A stretch of 64,000 nucleotides of DNA from an uncultured Bacteroidales bacterium (GTDB lineage: Bacteria; Bacteroidota; Bacteroidia; Bacteroidales; Paludibacteraceae). The notes under the pieces are model-generated. The model did not search any database. It was not told the origin of the DNA and was given only the letters and a program-made list of their open reading frames with translations. Position 1 is the first letter of the stretch, and every line of letters begins with the position of its first letter. Shown here piece after piece: positions 18,809-27,609 of this stretch. The translations under genes and the position numbers were made by a program. The stretch is from assembly GCA_902799555.1 (NCBI GenBank), contig CADCBB010000007.1, forward strand, positions 1-64,000. Reading direction: 5' to 3'.

Positions 18809-21529
18809 ATGAAAAAACAACTATTCAATGTTCTACTCTGCAGTCTGTTGGTAGTGCCGTTTATGGGCATTCAGGCAGACACAATAGACGAGGGACAATC
18901 CACAGAAGGAACAGATTTCTGGGTAACATTTATGCGGGCTGATCAAAACGATCATAGTGATGCCAGCGACAAAGCTGTCACATTGGCTTTGACCGTGTCA
19001 GCGAAGGTAGAATGCGATGTAACATTTACAAACCCCAACACCCAAGAGACCAAGAGCGAGCACATGACAGCCGGTTCTATTAAGGAAGTAGCATTCTATA
19101 CCGGCGATGCAGGAGAGACCGCAAGAACTCGTACGGACGCTCAGAAAGCATCTATTACCTGCTATACCTATTATCCGGATTCTGTAGATAATTGTGCGAT
19201 TCATGTAGAATCTACTGCTTCTATCTCGTTGTTTGCAAGTAATAGACGTTCTAAATCATTTGATGCCACCAATGTGCTGCCGTCCGCATCATTACGAGAC
19301 GAATACCTGATTCAAGCCGTTCCTCCCTCAGATCACGGAGGTTCACCGCAGGGTACGCATTTTTGTATCATTGCTACCGAAAACAACACCGTCGTTGATT
19401 ATTGTCCGACGGTAGAGTTACAATGCGTACAAAATGCAAAATCAGCTTATGCGTTTTCCGGAGGTGTTGGTATGACGCCGGAAGAGATAGCCCTTGCTAA
19501 TTGGCAAATAGGCGACACGTTGCATACCCCTACGCTCAACAAAGGTCAAGTATATTATATCTGGACCGGCAATTATAGCGGCGCTTCGGCCGACTTAAGC
19601 GGCACATGGCTCAAGGCACGCGACAACAAGAAGATTGCGGTCTTCCAGGGAGCGCCGCACACGAACCTACCGGATCAGATTCGTGACCGCGACCATTTGT
19701 TCTCACAAGCCATGCCTGTTGCTTATTGGGGAAATACTTTCGTGATCACCGCTTCCATGACTCGTGGTCGCGATATCATCCGTGTTATGGCACGTGAGGA
19801 TGGCACCGAATTATTTATCAACGGAGACAAGAAACACACATTCAATTTTGCCAGCGATCCGAAACGTACGTTTGAGTTCGAGATCGGTGAGAGCAACGTA
19901 TACTGCTCCGATAAGAACCACAAAGGCAACTTATCTGCTCCGCTAGTAGCTGACAGCAGCTGTTATATCACGACCTCATGCCCGGCTGCTACCCACCTCT
20001 TCATGGTAAGTAACACCTACGACAGCAAGATTAACGACGTAGAATCTACGGGCAAGGGCGACCCTGCAATGGTTTGGGTAAATCCTATTGAGCAACGCAT
20101 CAACGATATTACTTTTGCAACATATGGTTCATCAAACACCCATTATGTCAATGTGGTTACAGACAATGCAGGTGTTGCTTCAATGAAACTGGATGGAACA
20201 GATATCTCCGCCGATTTCAGCCCTGTAAGCGGAAGTAACAACAAATGGTATTTTGCCCGCAAGAACATTACTTACGCCACCCACCGCCTTACCGGTAATG
20301 AAGGTTTCATCGCGCATGTATACGGCTACGGCGACAAAGAATCGTACGGTTATTCGGCCGGTGGTTCTACGAAACCGTTGAGTCAATCGATTTACATCAA
20401 CGGACAGGAGTTCACACCGGATTCAGAGAATTCGCTGTGTGGAAAAGACACAGTACATTTTGCCTGCAAGCCGGACTTTATGCCGGATAGTATCAAATGG
20501 CATTTCGGAGACGGATCAGCTGATGTAATGGTATATGACACGACAACGATTGTGCCTCACTATTACAACGGCACGCAAGATTACAATGCTTCGTGTACCA
20601 TCTACCGCAGCAGCAGTAATTTGTGCGTTGGTCAATCGGCTGAGACGGTAATCAACATTTTAGTAACTATCGGACGCTATACGTTCACGATCGGCGAAGC
20701 CAAGATCCCGTGTCCGGTAAACGGTGTACAGGGTCCCGGTACTATTCCTTACACGAGCTCTATCAACTTAATAGGCGACACTGCTGTTAAGGTTGATTTC
20801 GACACGGCTGCTAAAGAAGCCGGATTCACAAAGAACGATTTGAAAATCAAACCGGATCAGTTCGAGCTCAATATTCCCGCGACGGCTGAACCGGGTGTGA
20901 AATATGGTATCCAAATTGAGATTCATTCGGATTGCGGTGACACAATTGCTGTATTGCCGTTCGCGCTGCCGGTAGGCAATGATGTGATTGATCAGCGCTA
21001 TAACAATGTATTGGGTCTAATCAAAGATCATAAGTCACTTAAAGGATTGAGCCTAAGCGATTTCCAATGGTATCGTGCAAGCGACAGTACGGCTCTCGTT
21101 GGCCAAGTGACATCGAACTTGAACATGTACGACCTGCCGGAAAGCGATTACAAGAACGATGAGTTCTATATTTGCTATTGGGTAAATAAAGGTCAGGCAG
21201 ACGCGTATTACAACTGCGCATGTGCTAAGCCTTTCATCACAGACAGCACACACTATCAGTTTGGCACGAGTCCTGACAGTTTAATCATTTCGGCTTCTTA
21301 TTCCTACCAACACGGAGAGAAAGTATTCGTCAATGCCAACTGGGGCGGAAAGACGGATATCGAATGCTACGCACAATGGATCACTACCGATGGACGTATT
21401 TACAAAGATCTGAAGTTCAACATTCCGAACGGAGGTTGCACGATTGACACTCCGGCAGAACCCGGATTGTATATGCTTCGTGTAGTGACGGAGAAGAAGA
21501 CCCGTAGTTTCAAGTTTATCATTCAATAA
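18809..21529 (+). CDS. Large secreted IgGFc-binding-like/PKD exoprotein, first copy
   Basis: 906 residues. Signal peptide (about 1-23), then an IgGFc-binding-like N-terminal domain opening STEGTDFWVTF with the DATNVLPSASLRDEY and GTEFIV-like strand (here GTHFCIIATENNTVVDY), about 28-500. A PKD-like fold follows (IKWHFGDGSADV, about 570), a middle beta-rich region, an Ig-like QWYR domain (about 750) and a C-terminal strand set ending PGLYMLRVVTEKKTRSFKF, similar to type IX secretion tails. The name IgGFc-binding is historical; ligand unknown. The gene at 23739 has the same order of domains. An OmpA-type protein gene lies between the two. Confidence 0.82.
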   Translation: MKKQLFNVLLCSLLVVPFMGIQADTIDEGQSTEGTDFWVTFMRADQNDHSDASDKAVTLALTVSAKVECDVTFTNPNTQETKSEHMTAGSIKEVAFYTGDAGETARTRTDAQKASITCYTYYPDSVDNCAIHVESTASISLFASNRRSKSFDATNVLPSASLRDEYLIQAVPPSDHGGSPQGTHFCIIATENNTVVDYCPTVELQCVQNAKSAYAFSGGVGMTPEEIALANWQIGDTLHTPTLNKGQVYYIWTGNYSGASADLSGTWLKARDNKKIAVFQGAPHTNLPDQIRDRDHLFSQAMPVAYWGNTFVITASMTRGRDIIRVMAREDGTELFINGDKKHTFNFASDPKRTFEFEIGESNVYCSDKNHKGNLSAPLVADSSCYITTSCPAATHLFMVSNTYDSKINDVESTGKGDPAMVWVNPIEQRINDITFATYGSSNTHYVNVVTDNAGVASMKLDGTDISADFSPVSGSNNKWYFARKNITYATHRLTGNEGFIAHVYGYGDKESYGYSAGGSTKPLSQSIYINGQEFTPDSENSLCGKDTVHFACKPDFMPDSIKWHFGDGSADVMVYDTTTIVPHYYNGTQDYNASCTIYRSSSNLCVGQSAETVINILVTIGRYTFTIGEAKIPCPVNGVQGPGTIPYTSSINLIGDTAVKVDFDTAAKEAGFTKNDLKIKPDQFELNIPATAEPGVKYGIQIEIHSDCGDTIAVLPFALPVGNDVIDQRYNNVLGLIKDHKSLKGLSLSDFQWYRASDSTALVGQVTSNLNMYDLPESDYKNDEFYICYWVNKGQADAYYNCACAKPFITDSTHYQFGTSPDSLIISASYSYQHGEKVFVNANWGGKTDIECYAQWITTDGRIYKDLKFNIPNGGCTIDTPAEPGLYMLRVVTEKKTRSFKFIIQ

Positions 21530-21554
21530 CCGCTAATAGTAGGAGAACACAGAT

Positions 21555-23717
21555 ATGAAAAATCTATTGCACAACATACTGATTGCAACAGTTATCCTTA
21601 GTTTGAACTGCGCTCCTATCGCCGTTTATGCGATGCCGGAGCCGGTACCAGCCGGTCAGACAGACAAACAGAAAGCGGCTGAGAAGAAGAAACGTGAGCA
21701 AGAGAAGGCTAAGGCGCAGAAGGCTAAAGAGAAAGAAAAAGCACAGCGCGAGAAGGAGAAAGCAGCTGCCGCCAAGAAGAAAGAGGCGGACAAGAAGAAA
21801 GCTGTGACAGCCAAAGAGAACGCCAAGAAACAAGAGGAACGCGAAAAGGCAGCCGAGGAGCGCGCCAAAGTAGCAGAGAAGCGTGCGGAAGAGCAAGCCA
21901 AGAAAGAGGCCGAGAGTAAGGCAAAAGAGGAGAAGGCTATCCGTGACTACGAGAAGTATCAGGAGAGTCTGGAGAATCCGAAGACCGAAGTTATTTCCTA
22001 TTTCAATCTCGGTTTCCGTGCCGGTTATGCGGCTATGATGGATAAGATCCAAGATGGTAAATTTTACGGTGCAGGTACGCTTAACCAAAGCAATGCCTTA
22101 CAGCAATTGAAAGGTGGCGTTGGTGCCGGATTAGACCTCACTTACAGTCTCGAATACGGTCATTTTCTATTTGAGACCGGTTTGGATTGCCGTTTCCTGA
22201 ACTCGACTTCGGATTACGGCTTTACGGCTAAGCGTATTGACAAGAACTATAACGCCGAATATTACTACTTATTCGATGATCTGCGTGAGACCCGTAACAT
22301 GCTAGAGATCGGTTTGCCGTTGATGTTCGGTGCACAATTCGACAAGATCTATTTCCTGTTGGGAGCTAAAGTGCACTATGGTATACCGATGGGGTACAGT
22401 CAGAAAGGTCAGTACGATGTGACGGTCAAAGATCCGGCATTCATCGATCCTTATGGCATGGGCATCTATGACTTAAACGGTCAGACGAAGCAGCCGATGG
22501 TCTTCAAACCGGTAGATATCAGTGCGGCTGCCGAGATCGGTTTAGATTTGGACGAATGGCTACAGAAGCAACCGGATCCGAAGGCAAAGAAAGCAAAAGT
22601 AAAACCGGGTGAGCGTCTGCCGTTCGGTCAAGAGCATATCCACTACCGTGTAAGCTTGTTCGCAGAATACGGCGTACTCAATAGCAATGCTACGCCCAAA
22701 GCGAATCCGGTAGATTTTGCAGCTGATAAGGTAGAAGTACAGAACACCAACACCATGTTAGCGATGAACGGCAACACGATGCTAAACAACCTATTTGTTG
22801 GCGCTAAGTTTGCCATCCAATTTGAGGTACCGGGTAAGACAGCTCGTCCTGTTCCGCCTCCTCCTGCATACGCCATCTACAGCGTTATAGATGCAGAGAC
22901 GAATCAAGTACTGCCGTTGGCTCTTGTTGAGACGCAGGACACTAAGACGGGTAAGATTGCTTTGCGTGAGAAACAGATCACGCCGAAGGGTCTGCGTCAA
23001 AAACATGCCTTGGGTTCTTATACAGCTACCGCAAAGGCAGAGAACTACTATGACGGTATGCAATCGTTCGACATAGAGAACGTAGGTACGACCGAATATG
23101 TAACGATCGCTCTGCGCCATCGTCCAGTACTGCGCGTGCGTGTAACCAATAAGGAGACCGGTATGGTTATTCCGGCAACTATACAGATCCGTAAGAGCGG
23201 AGCCCAAGATCCGGCTTACAGCCTCGCAACGGATTCCGTGAACGGTTCAGCACGTCAGATGTTGCAGGAAGGTCCGAAGTACAGTCTGCATATCGCACAG
23301 ATGGGTTATGACACTTTGGATATGGCAATCACCAATATCGGCGACTCGCTCAATGTACAGTTGACGCCGATCAAGAAGGGTGAGGTCTTCATCGTTAAGA
23401 ACTTGTTCTTCGCGACCAACAAGACCCGTATCCTCCCTCGCTCGGAAGAGGCACTCAACGACCTGTATATGTATCTGACGCGTAACCCGCAAGTACGTAT
23501 CAAGATTATCGGTCATACCGACAGCGTAGGTAAAGACGAAGCTAACCAGAAGTTGTCTGACGGTCGTGCGAACGAGGTAATGAAAGACCTTATTGAGCGC
23601 GGTATTGCAGCGGATCGTCTGGAGGCCGAAGGTCGCGGTGAAAGTCAACCGATTGACACGAATGATACCGAAGAAGGTCGTCAGAATAATAGACGTGTAG
23701 AGATCGAGATACTATAA
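21555..23717 (+). CDS. OmpA-family protein with coiled coil and outer-membrane barrel
   Basis: 720 residues with four parts. A signal peptide (about 1-27) precedes a Lys/Glu/Ala-rich helical stretch (about 35-140), TolA-like in composition. A probable outer-membrane beta-barrel (about 145-430, alternating aromatic strands such as YFNLGFRAGYAAMM and HFLFETGLDCRF) follows, then beta-sandwich segments (about 435-605) resembling carboxypeptidase regulatory repeats. The last part is an OmpA peptidoglycan-binding domain (FFATNKTRILPRSEEAL ... GHTDSVGKDEANQKLSDGRA ... GRGESQPIDTNDTEEGRQNNRRVEI). It probably ties the outer membrane to the cell wall. Its place between two exoproteins suggests it anchors or helps export them; that is inference. 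Confidence 0.85.
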   Translation: MKNLLHNILIATVILSLNCAPIAVYAMPEPVPAGQTDKQKAAEKKKREQEKAKAQKAKEKEKAQREKEKAAAAKKKEADKKKAVTAKENAKKQEEREKAAEERAKVAEKRAEEQAKKEAESKAKEEKAIRDYEKYQESLENPKTEVISYFNLGFRAGYAAMMDKIQDGKFYGAGTLNQSNALQQLKGGVGAGLDLTYSLEYGHFLFETGLDCRFLNSTSDYGFTAKRIDKNYNAEYYYLFDDLRETRNMLEIGLPLMFGAQFDKIYFLLGAKVHYGIPMGYSQKGQYDVTVKDPAFIDPYGMGIYDLNGQTKQPMVFKPVDISAAAEIGLDLDEWLQKQPDPKAKKAKVKPGERLPFGQEHIHYRVSLFAEYGVLNSNATPKANPVDFAADKVEVQNTNTMLAMNGNTMLNNLFVGAKFAIQFEVPGKTARPVPPPPAYAIYSVIDAETNQVLPLALVETQDTKTGKIALREKQITPKGLRQKHALGSYTATAKAENYYDGMQSFDIENVGTTEYVTIALRHRPVLRVRVTNKETGMVIPATIQIRKSGAQDPAYSLATDSVNGSARQMLQEGPKYSLHIAQMGYDTLDMAITNIGDSLNVQLTPIKKGEVFIVKNLFFATNKTRILPRSEEALNDLYMYLTRNPQVRIKIIGHTDSVGKDEANQKLSDGRANEVMKDLIERGIAADRLEAEGRGESQPIDTNDTEEGRQNNRRVEIEIL

Positions 23718-23738
23718 AGAAATTAATACGTATTAGAT

Positions 23739-26522
23739 ATGAAACGATTTATTAAATCGCTATTTGTAGTAAACTTGTTCGTGGGCATGGCCGTTCAGGC
23801 ATGGGGACAATCGTCCACGGAGGGAAAGGAGTTCTGGGTTAGTTCTACCCTGGTATGCTCGCCTGACAAGGCTACCCCTGCGCCCTACATCGCTATCTCG
23901 GCTGAGAAAGCATGTACGGTCAACATCCAGGGTGGACTGAACAATGCCATCAACATCACCCAGCAGGTGGCAGCCGGTTCATGGAACGAGTTCGGCAATG
24001 GTACTACGTCTCAGACGAATCCTAACCAAGGTATGATAAAAGTGCCAATGGACGCCTCCAAATGGTATCCTACAACGATGACCGACGCGAATAACGTATC
24101 TACGTTGGCAGGTCAGAAGAATATGTACGGACTGCACATTACGGCGACAGAAAAGATATCCGTCTATGTCATCTTGAGTTCGTTACACTCGATGGATGCA
24201 AGTAACATCTTGCCGATGACCGCCCTTGGAAGCGAATACTACACGCAGGATTACTGGTCAAAGGTGAAAAGCGACTTCGCGAATGCGGTAGGTCTGACCA
24301 CTATTCTCGGTACAGAAGACAACACCACCATCGACATCATTCCGAATGGTGATACCTTCGACGGACACCTGAGTGGACAGCTCTACTCCATCACCCTCAA
24401 CCAGGGACAGACCTATTATATGGTAACTAAGAAGGGTGATCGTCTTGCCGGTACCCACATCACCGCTCGTAATGGCAAGAAGATAGCGGTTTATTGCGGC
24501 GTACCTATCACCAATATCCCGACCGGTATTGCTGCCCGTGACTGCTTGTTTGAACAACCGATGCCGGTAGAATATTGGGGAACCCAGTTTATCGCTACGC
24601 GCTCGCTGGAGAAGAACGGAAACCTCATCGGTATCACCGCTACCCAACGCGGTACCGAGATTAAAGTGGACGGCTACACCCAAGCCACTATCAACGAAGG
24701 TGAGACCTACTACATTATGCTGCAAGGTGCTTCTAATCCTGCGGCCAAAGATACGGCTACTAGTCATCGCGACTTAGTCGTTACGCAAGATGTAGTATAC
24801 ATTGAGACTTCTTGTCCTTGTGCCGTCTATAGTTACGATACCGGTAACTCGTTCAAAGGTAATGATGGCACTGAAATCGTTGGTGGTAAAGGTGACCCGT
24901 CCTCGGTATGGGTATCACCTATCCAGCAGAAGATTAACAAGATCACTTTCGGTACGTGTTATACCGACAAGACTAAGGATCACTTCCTCAATGTCGTGAC
25001 CGAAACAGCTACGTGCCAGAACACCAAACTCATTGCGCTCTATGGTGCCACCCAACTGGACAAGACCAGTTTGCTCGTTTGGACGCCCGTTCCCGGAAAC
25101 CCGACCTATTCCTACGCACGCGCCAAGATTGGTGATGCAAGTACAAAACAGTACAGTGTCTTCCGCTTGGAAAACAGCAAGGGCTTCACGGCTACCGTAT
25201 ATGGTAACGGCGATGATGAGTCTTATGCCTACTCTGCCGGTTCATCCGCAGTGGAACAAGGTATTAATATTGGGGGTATTGCGTTTACCGACGGGTATAT
25301 TTACGATCAGAAGTTCTGTTTTGGTAACACGCTGAGTTTTGATGCCAATGTGGGTACGGATGAGATTTCGAGCGTAGACTGGGACTTCGGCGACGGAACG
25401 ACCATAAAATCTGGTCCGGTAAAAACCGAACATACCTATACCTCTCCGGGCTGGTACGATGTGACGGCTGTACTCTACGGTCATCAGGTATGTACCAATG
25501 AAGCGGATGTGGAGTTAGGTTCTGTTTCTTGTTCCTTCCTTGTCTATCGTCCGGATACGCTTGTAGGAGAGGTGGTGTTGGATACGTGTATCAGCATCGA
25601 AGCATACAAAATGAATCCTGCCTACTATGACGATCTGATTGCGAATGGTAAGATAGATACCGTACAAGAAAATTGTTATGACGATGTAGTACTGAATATG
25701 GTCAAATATCGCCGCGAAACGGAAGAAATCAAAGATACTTTGGAAGACAAAGATATCGTATATGGTTATAACGGTATTCCATACACAACATCGACAGATG
25801 TAGTAGATGAGAGTATCAACGAGTACGGATGTTCTCACTATAGACGTTATTATGTGCATGTCATTCAATGTATGGACCTGACGATTAGTGGAGACGGGCA
25901 GAGCATCTGTCCGGGAGACAGTATTATGACTCTTTACTACTCCAAATCCAAAGGAGAGATCTTGAATGAAGAAGGACGGTTCGTTGTTCCCGGATTGATT
26001 GATGAGAAAGTGACCATTGCTAATGGTGTTAACGAGCAAGTGTCAAATGGCAAAATTGAATTGCCTACGCAAAAACTCAAGACACCGGGTCACTACACGG
26101 GAAAACTTATCGTAGAAGACGCTAATTGCGGTACAAAGGAATTCAATCTTCATTTTACCGTCAATTATCCGAGTGATATTTTCCTGTTTAAGTTCAACAA
26201 CGTGCTGGCAGTTTATCAGAACAAGGGTTATGATTTTACGGCATATCAATGGTACCGTAACGGAGAGCCAGTAGAAGGAGCGACCTCTTCTATCCTGTAT
26301 CTGGGTGAAGGTATTTCATTTAAAGAAGGTGACATTGTCTATGTCGTGCTGACCGATAAGAGCGGTATGGTACTGCCTTCTTGCGCGCAGATTATAGAAA
26401 AACTTCCGCCTCTTGACGATAACACAAACAATGCCCCTGCACAAAAGGTACTTATCAACAATAAGTTCCGTATTATCAAGGGAGATATGACGTTTGATAT
26501 CTACGGACAGAGAGTGCAGTAA
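23739..26522 (+). CDS. Large secreted IgGFc-binding-like/PKD exoprotein, second copy
   Basis: 927 residues, same plan as the protein at 18809. Signal peptide ending about AWGQ, IgGFc-like domain from SSTEGKEFWVSSTLV to about 500 (with MDASNILPMTALGSEYY and the shared GKGDPSSVWVSPIQQKINKITFGT), PKD domain (SSVDWDFGDGTTI, about 545), a linker with many Asp/Tyr, and an Ig-like domain with YQWYRNGEPVEGA (about 835). The end differs from the first copy: it carries the short tail VLINNKFRIIKGDMTFDIYG Q, a divergent member of the window's common tail. Paralogous, not a recent duplicate: identity is confined to motifs. Confidence 0.82.
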   Translation: MKRFIKSLFVVNLFVGMAVQAWGQSSTEGKEFWVSSTLVCSPDKATPAPYIAISAEKACTVNIQGGLNNAINITQQVAAGSWNEFGNGTTSQTNPNQGMIKVPMDASKWYPTTMTDANNVSTLAGQKNMYGLHITATEKISVYVILSSLHSMDASNILPMTALGSEYYTQDYWSKVKSDFANAVGLTTILGTEDNTTIDIIPNGDTFDGHLSGQLYSITLNQGQTYYMVTKKGDRLAGTHITARNGKKIAVYCGVPITNIPTGIAARDCLFEQPMPVEYWGTQFIATRSLEKNGNLIGITATQRGTEIKVDGYTQATINEGETYYIMLQGASNPAAKDTATSHRDLVVTQDVVYIETSCPCAVYSYDTGNSFKGNDGTEIVGGKGDPSSVWVSPIQQKINKITFGTCYTDKTKDHFLNVVTETATCQNTKLIALYGATQLDKTSLLVWTPVPGNPTYSYARAKIGDASTKQYSVFRLENSKGFTATVYGNGDDESYAYSAGSSAVEQGINIGGIAFTDGYIYDQKFCFGNTLSFDANVGTDEISSVDWDFGDGTTIKSGPVKTEHTYTSPGWYDVTAVLYGHQVCTNEADVELGSVSCSFLVYRPDTLVGEVVLDTCISIEAYKMNPAYYDDLIANGKIDTVQENCYDDVVLNMVKYRRETEEIKDTLEDKDIVYGYNGIPYTTSTDVVDESINEYGCSHYRRYYVHVIQCMDLTISGDGQSICPGDSIMTLYYSKSKGEILNEEGRFVVPGLIDEKVTIANGVNEQVSNGKIELPTQKLKTPGHYTGKLIVEDANCGTKEFNLHFTVNYPSDIFLFKFNNVLAVYQNKGYDFTAYQWYRNGEPVEGATSSILYLGEGISFKEGDIVYVVLTDKSGMVLPSCAQIIEKLPPLDDNTNNAPAQKVLINNKFRIIKGDMTFDIYGQRVQ

Positions 26523-26549
26523 GGAGTGAAAGATTGAAAGAATTAAAGA

Positions 26550-27224
26550 GTGAAAAGATTTTTTAAAGAAAATGCCATTTTTATAGGACTAAGCCTGATA
26601 CTCGTTGCAGTATTGGGCTTAGCCCTTTTGTATATTCCTCAGGGGGAGTTACATCTGCTGCTATGCGACCGTCATACGCCCGCGCGTGATATATTCTATA
26701 GGTATTACACGCATGTGGCGGAGTGGTTTCCGTATGTGGTATGTGTCGGATTGCTCTTATTTAGCAGTATAGGGAACGGCGTTTTTGCTTCCTCTGCCAT
26801 GATTCTATCGGCGCTCTCCACGCAAGTCCTCAAGCATATCATCAATGCTCCGCGTCCGGTGACGTGGTTTGAAATGTTTATGCCAGAGGCTCAACTGCCG
26901 TTGGTAGAAGGCGTAAAGATGAACCATTGGTTTTCCTTCCCCTCCGGTCATACGACGAGCTTTTTTGCTTTGGCATTTGTGGTATGTATTTTATTTACTA
27001 GTAGTCCTAGGATTCCTAGGCTCGCCAGGTCCCTAGTTCAGATTGTTCTTTTTGCGTTAGCAACCTTGGGTGGTTATAGTCGTATTTATCTGAGCCAACA
27101 TTTCGCCAAAGATGTCTTTGCGGGCGTGGTTGTTGGAGTCGGAATCACGGTGCTGTGTTATGCCATTTTTAGCCGTTTTGAGGACAAAAAGTGGTATAAT
27201 TACAGGGTTTTTGCAAAAAAATGA
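26550..27224 (+). CDS. PAP2 superfamily phosphatase (membrane)
   Basis: 224 residues, about six membrane helices. All three PAP2 motifs are present: KHIINAPRP, FPSGHTTS and SRIYLSQHFAKDV. Such enzymes remove phosphate from lipids such as phosphatidate or undecaprenyl pyrophosphate at the membrane. The start is GTG at 26550, within a heptamer array (AGAGTGAAAAG). A CTAG-rich repeat at 26999-27040 is translated between helices as SSPRIPRLARS. Last protein gene of the run beginning at 18809. Confidence 0.9.
   Translation: MKRFFKENAIFIGLSLILVAVLGLALLYIPQGELHLLLCDRHTPARDIFYRYYTHVAEWFPYVVCVGLLLFSSIGNGVFASSAMILSALSTQVLKHIINAPRPVTWFEMFMPEAQLPLVEGVKMNHWFSFPSGHTTSFFALAFVVCILFTSSPRIPRLARSLVQIVLFALATLGGYSRIYLSQHFAKDVFAGVVVGVGITVLCYAIFSRFEDKKWYNYRVFAKK
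26999..27040. repeat. CTAG-rich repeat inside the PAP2 gene
   Basis: Contains ACTAG, CCTAGG twice and CCTAG within about 40 bp, in frame between two membrane helices. Closely similar to the stretch in ligA (shared CCTAGGATTCCTAGG). Confidence 0.85.
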
Positions 27225-27254
27225 GGGGTAAAGTGCATTTTTTTTCAAAAAAAT

Positions 27255-27285
27255 TTGCACATATCAAAAAAAAGCAGTACCTTTG
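27255..27285 (+). promoter_or_regulatory. Promoter for tRNA-Val
   Basis: TTGC (27255-27258), 19 bp, TACCTTTG (27278-27285). Almost the same as the promoter of tRNA-Ser(GCU) at 38195-38225, including the AAAAAAAAGCAG spacer end. Confidence 0.85.
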
Positions 27286-27326
27286 CACCCGCTTTTGAAA
27301 AAGAGCTCTAAAGTCAATAAAACGAC

Positions 27327-27401
27327 GGGCGTTTAGCTCAGCTGGTTTAGAGCATCTGCCTTACAAGCAGAGGGTCTGCGGTTCGAATCCGTAAACGCCC
27401 A
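27327..27401 (+). tRNA. tRNA-Val (anticodon UAC)
   Basis: Cloverleaf with acceptor GGGCGTT/AACGCCC, anticodon stem-loop CTGCCTTACAAGCAG (anticodon TAC), T arm with GGTTCGAATCC and discriminator A. 75 nt; a complete CCA is not encoded (the sequence reads ACA). Confidence 0.98.
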
Positions 27402-27412
27402 CATAAAAGACG

Positions 27413-27441
27413 AGGACACCAAACGGTGTCCTTGTTCTTTT
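27413..27441 (+). terminator. Terminator after tRNA-Val
   Basis: AGGACACC (27413-27420), AAAC loop, GGTGTCCT (27425-27432), then TGTTCTTTT. Confidence 0.9.
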
Positions 27442-27478
27442 AGAAGGCGCTACGGCCTTCAAACCGCAGTACCGGTCT

Positions 27479-27503
27479 GGGTTCTCCGCCGCTTCGCTCT
27501 GTC
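27479..27503. repeat. 25-bp dispersed GC-rich repeat downstream of tRNA-Val
   Basis: The stretch starts GGGTTCTCCGCCGCTTCGC. It matches 24 of 25 positions with the reverse strand of 63417-63441, which lies downstream of tRNA-Ser(CGA). Both copies follow a tRNA terminator, in the same orientation relative to the tRNA. The rest of 27442-27552 holds only small hairpins. Confidence 0.75.
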
Positions 27504-27552
27504 GATTATTGCAGTAAACTGCAATTTCCGAATCCGATTTTACACATTTTAT

Positions 27553-27583
27553 TTGCACATGTCAAAAAAAAGTAGTAATTTTG
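27553..27583 (+). promoter_or_regulatory. Promoter for cstA
   Basis: TTGC (27553-27556), 19 bp, TAATTTTG (27576-27583), 26 bp before the start codon. Confidence 0.8.
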
Positions 27584-27603
27584 CAGCCTAATTATAAATT
27601 AGG
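27584..27603 (+). promoter_or_regulatory. Hairpin in the cstA 5' leader
   Basis: GCCTAAT, TATAA loop, ATTAGGC immediately before the cstA start. In the mRNA it would sit at the very 5' end and could affect stability or translation start. Confidence 0.5.
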
Positions 27604-27609
27604 CTTAGT

